In this document: in pieces, positions 44,061 to 56,860 of the stretch
Layout: the number at the start of each line of letters is the position of its first letter
How positions within the stretch are numbered: the stretch's first letter is position 1
Assembly (NCBI GenBank): GCA_958298945.1
Contig: OY282608.1
Coordinates: 66,006,951 to 66,070,950, forward strand
DNA from: Atherix ibis
Taxonomy: Eukaryota > Arthropoda > Insecta > Diptera > Athericidae
Length of the DNA: 64,000 nucleotides
Reading direction: 5' to 3'
Translations under genes and position numbers: made by a program
The notes under the pieces: generated by a model
Databases searched by the model: none
What the model was told of the DNA's origin: nothing
The model's input: only the letters and a program-made list of their open reading frames with translations

Positions 44061-44719
44061 GGTTTGTTGGTTTGTTGGCTTGTTGGCTTGTTGGTTTGTT
44101 GGTTTGTTGGTTTTTTGGTTTGTTGGTTTGTTGGTTTTTTGGTTTGTTGGTTTGTTGGTTTGTTGGTTTGTTGGTTTGTTGGTTTGTTAGTTTATTTGTT
44201 TGTTGGTTTGTTGGTTTGTTGGTTTGTTGGTTTGTAAGTTTGTTGGTTTGTTGGTTTGTTGGTTTGTTGGTTTGTTGGTTTGTTGGTTTGTTGGTTTGTT
44301 GGTTTGTTGGCTTTTTGGTTTTTGGTTTGTTGGTTTCTTGGTTCATTTGTTTGTTGGTTTGTTGGTTTGTTGGTTTGTTGGTTTGTTGGTTTATTTGTTT
44401 GTTGGTTTGTTGGTTTGTAGGTTTGTTGGTTTGTTGGTTTGTTGGTTTGTTGGTTTGTTCGTTTGTTGGTTTGTTGGTTAATTGGTTTGTTGGTTTGTTG
44501 GTTTGTTGGTTTGTTGGTTTGTTCGTTTGTTGGTTTGTTGGTTAATTGGTTTGTTGGTTTGTTGGTTTGTTTGTTTGTTGGTTTGTTGGTTTATTGGTTT
44601 GTTGGTTTGTTGGCTTGTTGGCTTGTTGGTTTGTTGGTTAGTTCGTTTGTTGGTTTGTTAGTTTGTTGGTTTGTTGGCTTGTTGGCTTGTTGGTTTGTTG
44701 GTGTTTTAGTGTTTTGGTT

Positions 44720-45802
44720 TGTTGGTTTGTTGGTTTGTTGGTTTGTTGGCTTGTTGGCTTGTTGGTTTGTTGGTTAGTTCGTTTGTTGGTTTGTTAGTTT
44801 GTTGGTTTGTTGGCTTGTTGGCTTGTTGGTTTGTTGGTGTTTTGGTTTGTTGGTTTGTTGGTTTGTTATTTTGTTGGTTTGTTGGTTTATTTGTCTGTTG
44901 GTTTGTTGGGTTGTTGGTTTGTTGGTTTGTTGGTTTGTTGGCTTGTTGGTTTGTTGGTTTGTTTGCTGTTTGGTTACTTGGTTTGTTGGTTTGTTGGTTT
45001 GTTAGCTTGTTGGTTTGTTGGCTTGCAGGCTTGTTGGTTTGTTAGTTTGTTTGCTGTTTGGTTACTTGGTTTGTTGGTTTGTTGGTTTGTTAGCTTGTTG
45101 GTTTGTTGGCTTGCAGGCTTGTTGGTTTGTTGGTTAGTTCGTTTGTTGGTTTGTTAGTTTGTTGGTTTGTTGGCTTGTTGGCTTGTTGGTTTGTTGGTTT
45201 TTTGGTTTGTTGGTTTGTTGGTTTGTTGGTTTATTTGTTTGTTGGTTTGTTGGCTTGTAGGTTTGTTGGTTTGTTGGCTTGTTGGCTTGTTGGTTTATTG
45301 GTTTGTTGGCTTGTTGGTTACTTAGTTTGTTGGTTTGTTGGTTTGTTGGTTTGTTGGCTAGTTGGTTTGTTGGTTTGTTGGCTTGTTGGTTTATTGGCTT
45401 GTTGGTTTGTTGGTTTGTTGGTTTGTTTGTTTGTTGGTTTGTTGGTTTGGTGGTTTGTTGGTTTGTTGGTTTGTTGGTTTATTTGTTTGTTGGTTTGTTG
45501 GTTTGTTGGTTTGTTGTCTTGTTGGCTTGTTGGTTTGTTGGTTTGTTGGTTTTTGGTTTGTTGGTTTGTTGGCTTGTTGGCTTTGTGGTTTGTTGGTTGG
45601 TTGGTTTGTTGGTTTGTTGGTTTGTTCGTTTGTTGGTTTGTTATTTTGTTGGGTTGTTGGTTTATTTGTCTGTTGGTTTGTTGGGTTGTTGGTTTGTTGG
45701 TTTGTTGGTATGTTGGTTTGTTGGTTTGTTGGTTTGTTGGCTTGTTGGTTTGTTGGTTTGTTGGCTTGTTGGTTACTTAGTTTGTTGGTTTGTTGGCATA
45801 TT
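44720..45802 (+). repeat. 1.85-kb-spaced repeat, copy 2
   Basis: This is the partner of 42866-44036. It carries the same doubled TTGCTGTTTGG cassette near 44965 and 45050. The TTGGCATATTGG unit is itself doubled here (near 45794 and 45818). Confidence 0.8.
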
Positions 45803-46771
45803 GGTTTGTTGGTTTGTTGGCATATTGGTTTGTTGGTTTGTTAGCTTGTTGGTTTGTTGGTTTGTTGGCTTGTTGGCTTGTTGGTTTGTTGGTTTGTTGG
45901 TTTTTTGGTTTGTTGGTTTGTTGGTTTGTTGGTGTGTTGGCTTGTTGGTTTGTTGGTTTGTTGGTTTTTTGGTTTGTTGGTTTGTTGGTTTTTTGGTTTG
46001 TTGGTTTGTTGGTTTGTTGGTTTGTTGGTTTGTTGGTTTGTTGGTTTATTTGTTTGTTGGTTTGTTGGTTTGTTGGTTTGTTGGTTTGTTGGTTTGTTGG
46101 CTTGTTGGTTTGTTGGTTTGTTGGTTTGTTAGCTTGTTGGCTTGTTGGTTTGTTGGTTTGTTGGTTTGTTGGTTGGTTGGTTTGTTGGTTTGGTGGTTTG
46201 TTGGTTTGTTGGTTTGTTGGTTTGTTGGTTTGTTGGTTTGTTGGTTTGTTGGTTTGTTGGTTTGTTGGTTTGTGGGTTTGTTGGTTTGTCGGTTTGTTTG
46301 TTTGTTGGTTTGTTGGTTTTTTGGTTTGCTGGTTTGTTGGTTTGTTGGTTTGTTGGTTTGTTGGTTTGTTGGTTTTTTGGTTTTTGGTTTGTTGGTTTCT
46401 TGGTTCATTTGTTTGTTGGTTTGTTGGTTTGTTGGTTTGTTGGTTTGTTGGTTTGTTGGTTTATTTGTTTGTTGGTTTGTTGGTTTGTAGGTTTGTTGGT
46501 TTGTTGGTTTGTTGGATTGTTCGTTTGTTGGTTTGTTGGTTAATTGGTTTGTTGGTTTGTTGGTTTGTTTGTTTGTTGGTTTGTTGGTTTATTGGTTTGT
46601 TGGTTTATTTGTTTGTTGGTTTGTTGGTTTATTTGTTTGTTGGTTTCTTGGTTTGAAGGTTTGTTGGTTTGTTGGTTTGTTGGTTTGTTGGTTTGTTGGT
46701 TTGTTGGTTTGTTCGTTTATTGGTTTGTTGGTTAATAGGTTTGTTGGTTTGTTGGTTTGTTGGCTTGTTGG

Positions 46772-49700
46772 TTTGTTGGTTTGTTGGTTTGTTGGCTTGT
46801 TGGTTTGTTGGTTTGTTGGCTTGTTGGCTTGTTGGTTTGTTGGTTTGTTGGTTTGTTGGCTTGTTGGTTTCTTGGTTTGTTGGTTTGTTGGTTTGTTGGT
46901 TTGGTGGTTTGTTGGTTTGTTGGTTTGTTGGTTTATTTGTTTGTTGGTTTGTTGGTTTGTTGGTTTGTTGGTTTGTTGGCTTGTTGGCTTGTTGGTTTGT
47001 TGGTTTGTTGGTTTGTTGGTTTGTTGGTTTGTTGGTTTGTTGGGTTGTTGGTTTGTTGGTTTGTTGGTTTGTTGGTTTGTTGGTTTGTTGGTTTGTTGGT
47101 TTGTTGGTTTGTTGGTTTGTTGGTTTGTTGGTTTGTTGGTTTGTTGGTTTGTTGGTTTGTTGGTTTTTGGTTTGCTGGTTTGTTGGTTTGTTGGTTTGTT
47201 GGTTTGTTGGTTTTTTGGTTTTTGGTTTGTTGGTTTCTTGGTTTATTTGTTTGTTGGTTTGCTGGTTTGTTGTTTGTTGGTTTATTTGTTTGTTAGTTTG
47301 TTTGTTTGTAGGTTTGTTGGTTTGTTGGTTTTTTGGTTTGTTGGTTTGTTGGTTTGTTGGTTTGTTGGTTTGTTGGTTTGTTGGTTTGTTGGTTTGTTGG
47401 TTTGTTGGTTTGTTGGTTTATTTGTTTGTTGGTTTGTTGGTTTGTAGGTTTGTAGGTTTGTTGGTTTGTTGGTTTGTTGGTTTGTTGGTTTGTTCGTTTG
47501 TTGGTTTGTTGGTTAGTTGGTTTGTTGGTTTTTTGGTTTGTTGGTTTGTTGGTTTGTTGGTTTCTTGGTTTGTTGGTTTGTTGATTTGTTGATTTGTTGG
47601 TTTGTTGGCATGTTGGTTTGTTGATTTGTTGGTTTGTGGGCTTGTTGGTTTGTTGGTTTGTTGGCTTGTTGGCTTGTTGGTTTATTGGTTTGTTGGCTTG
47701 TTGGTTTGTTGGTTTGTTGGCTTGTAGGCTTGTTGCTTTGTTGGTTTGTTGGTTTGTTGGCTTGTTGACTTGTTGGTTTGTTAGTTTGTTTGCTGTTTCG
47801 TTACTAGGTTTGTTGGTTTGTTGGTTTGTTAGCTTGTTGGTTTGTTGGCTTTCAGGCTTGTTGGTTTGTTGGTTAGTTCGTTTGTTGGTTTGTTAGTTTG
47901 TTGGTTTGTTGGCTTGTTGGCTTGTTGGTTTGTTGGTTTTTTGGTTTGTTGGTTTGTTGGTTTGTTGGTTTGTTGGTTTATTTGTTTGTTGGTTTGTTGG
48001 CTTGTAGGTTTGTTGGTTTGTTGGTTTGTTGGTTTGTTGGCTTGTTGGTTTGTTGGTTTGTTGGCTTGTTGGCTTGTTGGTTTATTGGTTTGTTGGCTTG
48101 TTGGTTACTTAGTTTGTTGGTTTGTTGGCATGTTGGTTTGTTGGTTTGTTGGTTTGTTGGCTTGTTGGTTTGTTGGTTTGTTGGCTTGTTGGTTTGTTGG
48201 CTTGTTGGTTTGTTGGTTTGTTGGTTTGTTGGTTTGTTGGTTTGTTGGTTTGTTGGTTTGGTGGTTTGTTGGTTTGTTGGTTTGTTGGTTTATTTGTTTG
48301 TTGGTTTGTTGGTTGGTTGGTTTGTTGGCTTGCTGGCTTGTTGGTTTGTTGGTTTGTTGGTTTTTGGTTTGTTGGTTTGTTGGCTTGTTGGCTTTGTGGT
48401 TTGTTGGTTTGTTGGTTTGTTGGTTTGTTGGTTTGTTCGTTTGTTGGTTTGTTATTTTGTTGGGTTGTTGGTTTATTTTTCTGTTGGTTTGTTGGGTTGT
48501 TGGTTTGTTGGTTTGTTGGTTTGTTGGCTTGTTGGTTTGTTGGTTTGTTGGTTTGTTGGCTTGTTGGTTTGTTGGTTTGTTGCCTTGTTGGTTACTTAGT
48601 TTGTTGGTTTGTTGGCATATTGGTTTGTTGGTTTGCTGGTTTGTTGGCTTGTTGGCTTGTTGGTTTGTTGGTTTGTTGGTTTGTTGGCTTGTTGGTTTGT
48701 TGGTTTGTTGGCTTGTTGGTTTGTTGGTTTGTTGGTTTGTTGGTTTGTTGGTTTTTTGGTTTGTTGGTTTGTTGGTTTGTTGGTTTGTTGGCTTGTTGGT
48801 TTGTTGGTTTGTTGGTTTTTTGGTTTGTTGGTTTGTTGGTTTTTTGGTTTGTTGGTTTGTTGGTTTGTTGGTTTGTTGGTTTGTTGGTTTGTTGGTTTAT
48901 TTGTTTGTTGGTTTGTTGGTTTGTTGGTTTGTTGGTTTGTTGGTTTGTTGGTTTGTTGGCTTGTTGGTTTGTTGGTTTGTTGGTTTGTTAGCTTGTTGGC
49001 TTGTTGGTTTGTTGGTTTGTTGGTTTGTTGGTTGGTTGGTTTGTTGGTTTGGTGGTTTGTTGGTTTGTTGGTTTGTAGGTTTGTTGGTTTGTTGGTTTGT
49101 TGGTTTGTTGGTTTGTTGGTTTGTTGGTTTGTTGGTTTGTTGGTTTGTTGGTTTGTTGGTTTGTTGGTTTGTTGGTTTTTGGTTTGCTGGTTTGTTGGTT
49201 TGTTGGTTTGTTGGTTTGTTGGTTTTTTGGTTTTTGGTTTGTTGGTTTCTTGGTTTATTTGTTTGTTGGTTTGTTGGTTTGTTGGTTAGTTGGTTTGTTG
49301 GTTTGTTGGTTTATTTGTTTGTTGGTTTGTTGGTTTGTAGGTTTGTTGGTTTGTTGGTTTGTTGGTTTGTTGGTTTGTTCGTTTGTTGGTTTGTTGGTTA
49401 ATTGGTTTGTTGGTTTGTTGGTTTGTTGGTTAGTTGGTTTGTTGGTTTATTAGCTTGTTGGTTTATTTGTTTGTTGGTTTGTTGGTTTATTTGTTTGTTG
49501 GTTTCTTGGTTTGAAGGTTTGTTGGTTTGTTGGATTGTTGGTTTGTTGGTTTGTTGGTTTGTTGGTTTGTTCGTTTATTGGTTTGTTGGTTAATTGGTTT
49601 GTTGGTTTGTTGGCTTGTTGGTTTGTTGGCTTGTTGGTTTTTTGGTTTGTTGGTTTGTTGGTTTCTTGGTTTGTTGGTTTGTTGGTTTGTTGGTTTGTTC

Positions 49701-51505
49701 GTTTGATGGTTTGTTGGTTTGTTGGTTTTTTGGTTTGTTGGTATGTTGGTTTGTTGGTTTGTTAGTTTGTTGGTTTGTTGATTTGTTGATTTGTTGGTTT
49801 GTTGGCATGTTGGTTTGTTGGTTTGTTGGTTTGTTGGTTTGTTCGCTTGTTAGTTTGTTGGTTTGTTAGCTTGTTGGCTTGTTGTTTTGTTGGTTTGTTG
49901 GTTTGTTGGTTTGTTGGTTTGTTGGTTTGTTGGTTTGTTGGCATGTTGGCTTGTTGGTTTGTTGGTTTGTTGGCTGGTTGGTTTGTTGGTTTGTTGGCTT
50001 GTTGGCTTGTTGCTTTGTTGGTTTGTTGGTTTGTTGGCTTGTTGGCTTGTTGGTTTGTTAGTTTGTTGGCTTTTTGGTTACTTGGCTTGTTGGTTTGTTG
50101 GTTTGTTGGCTTGTTGGTTTGTTGGCTTGTTGGTTTGTTGGTTTGTTGGTTTATTAACTTGTTGGCTTGCTGGATTGTTGGTTTGTTGGTTTGTTGGTTT
50201 GTTGGTTTGTTGGTTTTTTGGTTTGTTGGTATGTTGGTTTGTTGGCTTGTTGGTTTGTTGGTTTGTTGGTTTGTTGGCTTGTTATTTTGTTGGTTTGTTG
50301 GCTTGTTGATTACTTAGTTTGTTGGTTTGTTGGTTTGTTGGTTTGTTGGCTTGTTGGCTTGTTGGTTTGTTGGTTAGTTCGTTTGTTGGTTTGTTAGTTT
50401 GTTGGTTTGTTGGCTTGTTGGTTTGTTGGTTTGTTGGTGTTTTGGTTTGTTGGTTTGTTGGTTTGTTATTTTGTTGGTTTGTTGGTTTATTTGTCTGTTG
50501 GTTTGTTGGGTTGTTGGTTTGTTGGTTTGTTGGTTTGTTGGCTTGTTGGTTTGTTGGTTTGTTTGCTGTTTGGTTACTTGGTTTGTTGGTTTGTTGGTTT
50601 GTTAGCTTGTTGGTTTGTTGGCTTGCAGGCTTGTTGGTTTGTTAGTTTGTTTGCTGTTTGGTTACTTGGTTTGTTGGTTTGTTGGTTTGTTAGCTTGTTG
50701 GTTTGTTGGCTTGCAGGCTTGTTGGTTTGTTGGTTAGTTCGTTTGTTGGTTTGTTAGTTTGTTGGTTTGTTGGCTTGTTGGCTTGTTGGTTTGTTGGTTT
50801 TTTGGTTTGTTGGTTTGTTGGTTTGTTGGTTTGTTGGTTTGTTGGTTTGTTGGTTTATTTGTTTGTTGGTTTGTTGGCTTGTAGGTTTGTTGGTTTGTTT
50901 GTTTGTTGGTTTGTTGGCTTGTTGGCTTGTTGGTTTGTTGGTTTGTTGGCTTGTTGGCTTGTTGGTTTATTGGTTTGTTGGCTTGTTGGTTACTTAGTTT
51001 GTTGGTTTGTTGGCATGTTGGTTTGTTGGTTTGTTGGTTTGTTGGCTTGTTGGTTTGTTGGTTTGTTGGCTTGTTGGTTTGTTGGCTTGTTGGTTTGTTG
51101 GTTTGTTGGTTTGTTGGTTTGTTGGTTTGTTGGTTTGGTGGTTTGTTGGTTTGTTGGTTTGTTGGTTTATTTGTTTGTTGAATTGTTGGTTTGTTGGTTT
51201 GTTGGCTTGTTGGCTTGTTGGTTTGTTGGTTTGTTGGTTTTTGGTTTGTTGGTTTGTTGGCTTGTTGGCTTTGTGGTTTGTTGGTTTGTTGGTTTGTTGG
51301 TTTGTTGGTTTGTTCGTTTGTTGGTTTGTTATTTTGTTGGGTTGTTGGTTTATTTGTCTGTTGGTTTGTTGGGTTGTTGGTTTGTTGGTTTGTTGGTTTG
51401 TTGGTTTGTTGGTTTGTTGGCTTGTTGGTTTGTTGGTTTGTTGGCTTGTTGGTTACTTAGTTTGTTGGTTTGTTGGCATATTGGTTTGTTGGTTTGTTGG
51501 TTTGT
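46772..51505 (+). repeat. 4.75-kb higher-order block D, copy 2
   Basis: This is the partner of 39285-44060. Private changes include TTGCTGTTTCGTTACTAGG near 47790 in place of TTGCTGTTTGGTTACTTGG, and GGCTTTCAGGC near 47848 in place of GGCTTGCAGGC. A pure run of TTGGTTTG spans about 47048-47164. Confidence 0.8.
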
Positions 51506-51649
51506 TAGCTTGTTGGTTTGTCGGTTTGTTGGCTTGTTGGCTTGTTGGTTTGTTGGTTTGTTGGTTTGTTGGCTTGTTGGTTTGTTGGCTTGTTGGCTTG
51601 TTGGTTTGTTGGCTTGTTGGTTTGTTGGTTTTTTGGTTTGTTGGTTTGT

Positions 51650-52780
51650 TGGTTTGTTGGTTTGTTGGCTTGTTGGTTTGTTGGTTTGTTGGTTTTTCGG
51701 TTTGTTGGTTTGTTGGTTTTTTGGTTTGTTGGTTTGTTGGTTTGTTGGTTTGTTGGTTTGTTGGTTTATTTGTTGGTTGGTTTGTTGGTTTGTTGGTTTG
51801 TTGGTTTGTTGGTTTGTTGGTTTGTTTGCTTGTTGGTTTGTTGGTTTGTTGGTTTGTTAGCTTGTTGGCTTGTTGGCTTGTTGGTTTGTTGGTTTGTTGG
51901 TTTGTTGGTTGGTTGGTTTGTTGGTTTGGTGGTTGTTGGTTTGTTGGTTTGTTGGTTTGTTGGTTTGTTGGTTTGTTGGTTTGTTGGTTTGTTGGTTTGT
52001 TGGTTTGTTGGTTTGTTGGTTTTTTGGTTTGCTGGTTTGTTGGTTTGTTTGTTTGTTGGTTTGTTGGTTTGTTGGTTTTTTGGTTTTTGGTTTGTTGGTT
52101 TCTTGGTTTATTTGTTTGTTGGTTTGTTGGTTTGTTGGTTTGTTGGTTTGTTGGTTTATTTGTTTGTTGGTTTGTTGTTTTGTAGGTTTGTTGGTTTGTT
52201 GGTTTGTTGGTTTGTTCGTTTGTTGGTTTGTTGGTTAATTGGTTTGTTGGTTTGTTGGTTTGTTGGTTTATTGGTTTGTTGGTTTATTTGTTTGTTGGTT
52301 TGTTGGTTTATTTGTTTGTTGGTTTCTTGGTTTGAAGGTTTGTTGGTTTGTTGGTTTGTTGGTTTGTTGGTTTGTTGGTTTGTTCGTTTATTGGTTTGTT
52401 GGTTAATAGGTTTGTTGGTTTGTTGGTTTGTTGGCTTGTTGGTTTGTTGGTTTGTTGGTTTTTTGGTTTTTTGGTTTGTCGGTTTCTTGGTTTGTTGGTT
52501 TGTTGGTTTGTTGGTTTGTTGGTTTGTTCGTTTGATGGTTTGTTGGTTTGTTGGTTTTTTGGTTTGTTGGTTTGTTGGTTTGTTGGTTTCTTGGTTTGTT
52601 GGTTTGTTAATTTGTTGATTTGTTGGTTTGTTGGCATGTTGGTTTGTTGGTTTGTTGGTTTGTTGGTTTGTTCGCTTGTTGGTTTGTTGGTTTGTTAGCT
52701 TGTTGGCTTGTTGGTTTGTTGGTTTGTTGGTTTGTTGGTTTGTTGGTTTGTTGGTTTGTTGGTTTGTTGGTTTGTTGGTT
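51650..52780 (+). repeat. 1.13-kb block E, copy 1
   Basis: This stretch is repeated 2726 bp downstream. Rare shared units are GGTTTTTCGGTTTG (near 51690), TTTATTTGTTGGTTGG (near 51768), GGTTTGGTGGTTGTTGG (near 51925), GTTTGAAGG (near 52332) and TTGGTTAATAGG (near 52400). Confidence 0.83.
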
Positions 52781-53269
52781 TGTTGGTTTGTTGGTTTCTT
52801 GGTTTGTTGGTTTGTTAATTTGTTGATTTGTTGGTTTGTTGGCATGTTGGTTTGTTGGTTTGTTGGTTTGTTGGTTTGTTCGCTTGTTGGTTTGTTGGCT
52901 TGTTGGTTTGTTGGTTTGTTGGTTTATTAGTTTGTTAACTTGTTGGTTTGTTGGTTTGTTGGTTTGTTGGTTTGTTGGTTTGTTGGTTTTTTGGTTTGTT
53001 GGTTTGTTGGTTTGTTGGCTTGTTGGTTTGTTGGTTTGTTGGTTTGTTGGCTTGTTATTTTGTTGGTTTGTTGGCTTGTTGATTACTTAGTTTGTTGGTT
53101 TGTTGGTTTGTTGGTTTGTTGGCTTGTTGGCTTGTTGGTTTGTTGGTTAGTTCGTTTGTTGGTTTGTTAGTTTGTTGGTTTGTTGGCTTGTTGGCTTGTT
53201 GGTTTGTTGGTGTTTTGGTTTGTTGGTTTGTTGGTTTGTTATTTTGTTTGTTTGTTAGTTTATTTGTCT

Positions 53270-53560
53270 GTTGGTTTGTTGGGTTGTTGGTTTGTTGGTT
53301 TGTTGGTTTGTTGGTTTGTTGGCTTGTTGGTTTGTTGGTTTGTTGGTTTGTTGGCTTGTTGGTTTGTTGGTTTATTTGTTTGTTGGTTTGTTGGTTTATT
53401 TGTTTGTTGGTTTCTTGGTTGGCTTGTTGGTTTGTTGGTTTATTTGTTTGTTGGTTTGTTGGTTTATTTGTTTGTTGGTTTCTTGGTTTGAAGGTTTGTT
53501 GGTTTGTTGGTTTGTTGGTTTGTTGGTTTGTTGGCTTGTTGGTTTGTTGGTTTGTTGGCT
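53270..53560 (+). repeat. 556-bp-spaced short block, copy 1
   Basis: TTGGGTTGTTGG at about 53278 and TTTCTTGGTTGGCTTG near 53410 recur 556 bp downstream. Inside the block a short string ending in TTTCTTGG is itself doubled, the first version ending in TTTCTTGG-TTGGCTTG and the second in TTTCTTGG-TTTGAAGG. The step TTGG-TTGGCTTG is a half-unit (4-bp) slip. Confidence 0.78.
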
Positions 53561-53825
53561 TGTTGGTTTGTTGGCTTGTTGGTTACTTAGTTTGTTGGTT
53601 TGTTGGTTTGTTGGCTTGTTGGCTTGTTGGTTTGTTGTTTAGTTCGTTTGTTGGTTTGTTAGTTTGTTGGTTTGTTGGCTTGTTGGCTTGTTGGTTTGTT
53701 GGTTTTTTGGTTTGTTGGTTTGTTGGTTTGTTGGTTTAATGGTTTGTTGGTTTATTTGTTTGTTGGTTTGTTGGCTTGTTGGTTTGTTGGTTTGTTGGTT
53801 TGTTGGTTTGTCGGCTTGTTGGTTT

Positions 53826-54116
53826 GTTGGTTTGTTGGGTTGTTGGTTTGTTGGTTTGTTGGTTTGTTGGTTTGTTGGCTTGTTGGTTTGTTGGTTTGTT
53901 GGTTTGTTGGCTTGTTGGTTTGTTGGTTTATTTGTTTGTTGGTTTGTTGGTTTATTTGTTTGTTGGTTTCTTGGTTGGCTTGTTGGTTTGTTGGTTTATT
54001 TGTTTGTTGGTTTGTTGGTTTATTTGTTTGTTGGTTTCTTGGTTTGAAGGTTTGTTGGTTTGTTGGTTTGTTGGTTTGTTGGTTTGTTGGCTTGTTGGTT
54101 TGTTGGTTTGTTGGCT
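53826..54116 (+). repeat. 556-bp-spaced short block, copy 2
   Basis: This is the partner of 53270-53560, with the same TTGGGTTGTTGG (about 53834) and the same internal doubling with TTTCTTGG-TTGGCTTG near 53966. The copies diverge at about 53560 and 54116. The 54116-54376 and 55506-56860 stretches hold ordinary satellite with TTGGTTTAATGG and TTAGTTCG units and nothing else I can identify. Confidence 0.78.
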
Positions 54117-54375
54117 TGTTGGTTTGTTGGCTTGTTGGCTTGTTGGTTTGTTGGCTTGTTGGTTACTTAGTTTGTTGGTTTGTTGGTTTGTTGGCTTGTT
54201 GGCTTGTTGGTTTGTTAGTTTGTTGGTTTGTTGGCTTGTTGGCTTGTTGGTTTGTTGGTTTTTTGGTTTGTTGGTTTGTTGGTTTGTTGGTTTAATGGTT
54301 TGTTGGTTTATTTGTTTGTTGGTTTGTTGGCTTGTTGGTTTGTTGGTTTGTAGGTTTGTTGGTTTGTCGGCTTGT

Positions 54376-55506
54376 TGGTTTGTTGGTTTGTTGGCTTGTT
54401 GGTTTGTTGGTTTGTTGGTTTTTCGGTTTGTTGGTTTGTTGGTTTTTTGGTTTGTTGGTTTGTTGGTTTGTTGGTTTGTTGGTTTGTTGGTTTATTTGTT
54501 GGTTGGTTTGTTGGTTTGTTGGTTTGTTGGTTTGTTGGTTTGTTGGTTTGTTTGCTTGTTGGTTTGTTGGTTTGTTGGTTTGTTAGCTTGTTGGCTTGTT
54601 GGCTTGTTGGTTTGTTGGTTTGTTGGTTTGTTGGTTGGTTGGTTTGTTGGTTTGGTGGTTGTTGGTTTGTTGGTTTGTTGGTTTGTTGGTTTGTTGGTTT
54701 GTTGGTTTGTTGGTTTGTTGGTTTGTTGGTTTGTTGGTTTGTTGGTTTTTTGGTTTGCTGGTTTGTTGGTTTGTTTGTTTGTTGGTTTGTTGGTTTGTTG
54801 GTTTTTTGGTTTTTGGTTTGTTGGTTTCTTGGTTTATTTGTTTGTTGGTTTGTTGGTTTGTTGGTTTGTTGGTTTGTTGGTTTATTTGTTTGTTGGTTTG
54901 TTGTTTTGTAGGTTTGTTGGTTTGTTGGTTTGTTGGTTTGTTCGTTTGTTGGTTTGTTGGTTAATTGGTTTGTTGGTTTGTTGGTTTGTTGTTTTATTGG
55001 TTTGTTGGTTTATTTGTTTGTTGGTTTGTTGGTTTATTTGTTTGTTGGTTTCTTGGTTTGAAGGTTTGTTGGTTTGTTGGTTTGTTGGTTTGTTGGTTTG
55101 TTGGTTTGTTCGTTTATTGGTTTGTTGGTTAATAGGTTTGTTGGTTTGTTGGTTTGTTGGCTTGTTGGTTTGTTGGTTTGTTGGTTTTTTGGTTTTTTGG
55201 TTTGTCGGTTTCTTGGTTTGTTGGTTTGTTGGTTTGTTGGTTTGTTGGTTTGTTCGTTTGATGGTTTGTTGGTTTGTTGGTTTTTTGGTTTGTTGGTTTG
55301 TTGGTTTGTTGGTTTCTTGGTTTGTTGGTTTGTTAATTTGTTGATTTGTTGGTTTGTTGGCATGTTGGTTTGTTGGTTTGTTGGTTTGTTGGTTTGTTCG
55401 CTTGTTGGTTTGTTGGTTTGTTAGCTTGTTGGCTTGTTGGTTTGTTGGTTTGTTGGTTTGTTGGTTTGTTGGTTTGTTGGTTTGTTGGTTTGTTGGTTTG
55501 TTGGTT
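54376..55506 (+). repeat. 1.13-kb block E, copy 2
   Basis: This is the partner of 51650-52780, with the same rare units. One clear difference is TTGTTTTATTGG near 54991, where copy 1 has TTGGTTTATTGG. Confidence 0.83.
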
Positions 55507-56860
55507 TGTTGGCTTGTTGGCTTGTTGGTTTGTTGGTTTGTTGGCTGGTTGGTTTGTTGGTTTGTTGGCTTGTTGGCTTGTTGCTTTGTTGCTTTGTTGG
55601 TTTGTTGGCTTGTTGGCTTGTTGCTTTGTTAGTTTGTTGGCTTTTTGGTTACTTGGCTTGTTGGTTTGTTGGTTTGTTGGCTTGTTGGTTTGTTGGCTTG
55701 TTGGTTTGTTGGTTTGTTGGTTTATTAGTTTGTTGGCTTGTTGGTTTGTTGGTTTGTTGGTTTGTTGGTTTGTTGGTTTGTTGGTTTTTTGGTTTGTTGG
55801 TTTGTTGGTTTGTTGGCTTGTTGGTTTGTTGGTTTGTTGGTTTGTTGGCTTGTTATTTTGTTGGTTTGTTGGCTTGTTGATTACTTAGTTTGTTGGTTTG
55901 TTGGTTTGTTGGTTTGTTGGCTTGTTGGCTTGTTGGTTTGTTGGTTAGTTCGTTTGTTGGTTTGTTAGTTTGTTGGTTTGTTGGCTTGTTGGCTTGTTGG
56001 TTTGTTGGTGTTTTGGTTTGTTGGTTTGTTGGTTTGTTATTTTGTTGGTTTGTTAGTTTATTTGTCTGTTGGTTTGTTGGTTTGTTGGTTTGTTGGTTTG
56101 TTGGTTTGTTGGCTTGTTGGTTTGTTGGTTTGTTGGTTTGTTGGCTTGTTGGTTTGTTGGTTTGTTGGCTTGTTGGTTACTTAGTTTGTTGGTTTGTTGG
56201 CATGTTGGTTTGTTGGTTTGTTGGTTTGTTAGCTTGTTAGTTTGTTGGTTTGTTGGCTTGTTGGCTTGTTGGTTTGTTGGTTTGTTGGTTTGTTGGCTTG
56301 TTGGTTTGTTGGTTTGTTGGCTTGTTGGTTTGTTGGCTTGTTGGCTACTTAGTTTGTTGGTTTGTTGGTTTGTTGGCTTGTTGGTTTGTTGTTTAGTTCG
56401 TTTGTTGGTTTGTTAGTTTGTTGGTTTGTTGGCTTGTTGGCTTGTTGGTTTGTTGGTTTTTTGGTTTGTTGGTTTGTTGGTTTGTTGGTTTAATGGTTTG
56501 TTGGTTTATTTGTTTGTTGGTTTGTTGGCTTGTTGGTTTGTTGGTTTGTTGGTTTGTTGGTTTGTCGGCTTGTTGGTTTGTTGGTTTGTTGGCTTGTTGG
56601 CTTGTTGGTTTGTTGGTTTGTTGGCTTGATGGCTACTTAGTTTGTTGGTTTGTTGGCATGTTGGTTTGTTTGTTTGTTGGGTTGTTGGCTTCTTGGTTTG
56701 TTGGTTTGTTGGCTTGTTGGCTTGTTGGTTTGTTAGTTTGTTGGTTTGTTGGTTTGTTGGCTTGTTGGTTTGTTGGTTTGTTGGCTTGTTGGTTTGTTGG
56801 TTTGTTGGTTTGTTGGTTTGTTGGTTTGTTGGTTTGGTGGTTTGTTGGTTTGTTGGTTTG

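Noticed and set aside
53410..53425. Half-unit step TTGG-TTGGCTTG as an integration or recombination site
   Set aside because: It is a 4-bp slip that recurs near 53966 through the 556-bp duplication; no flanking foreign sequence or inverted repeat supports a site-specific event.
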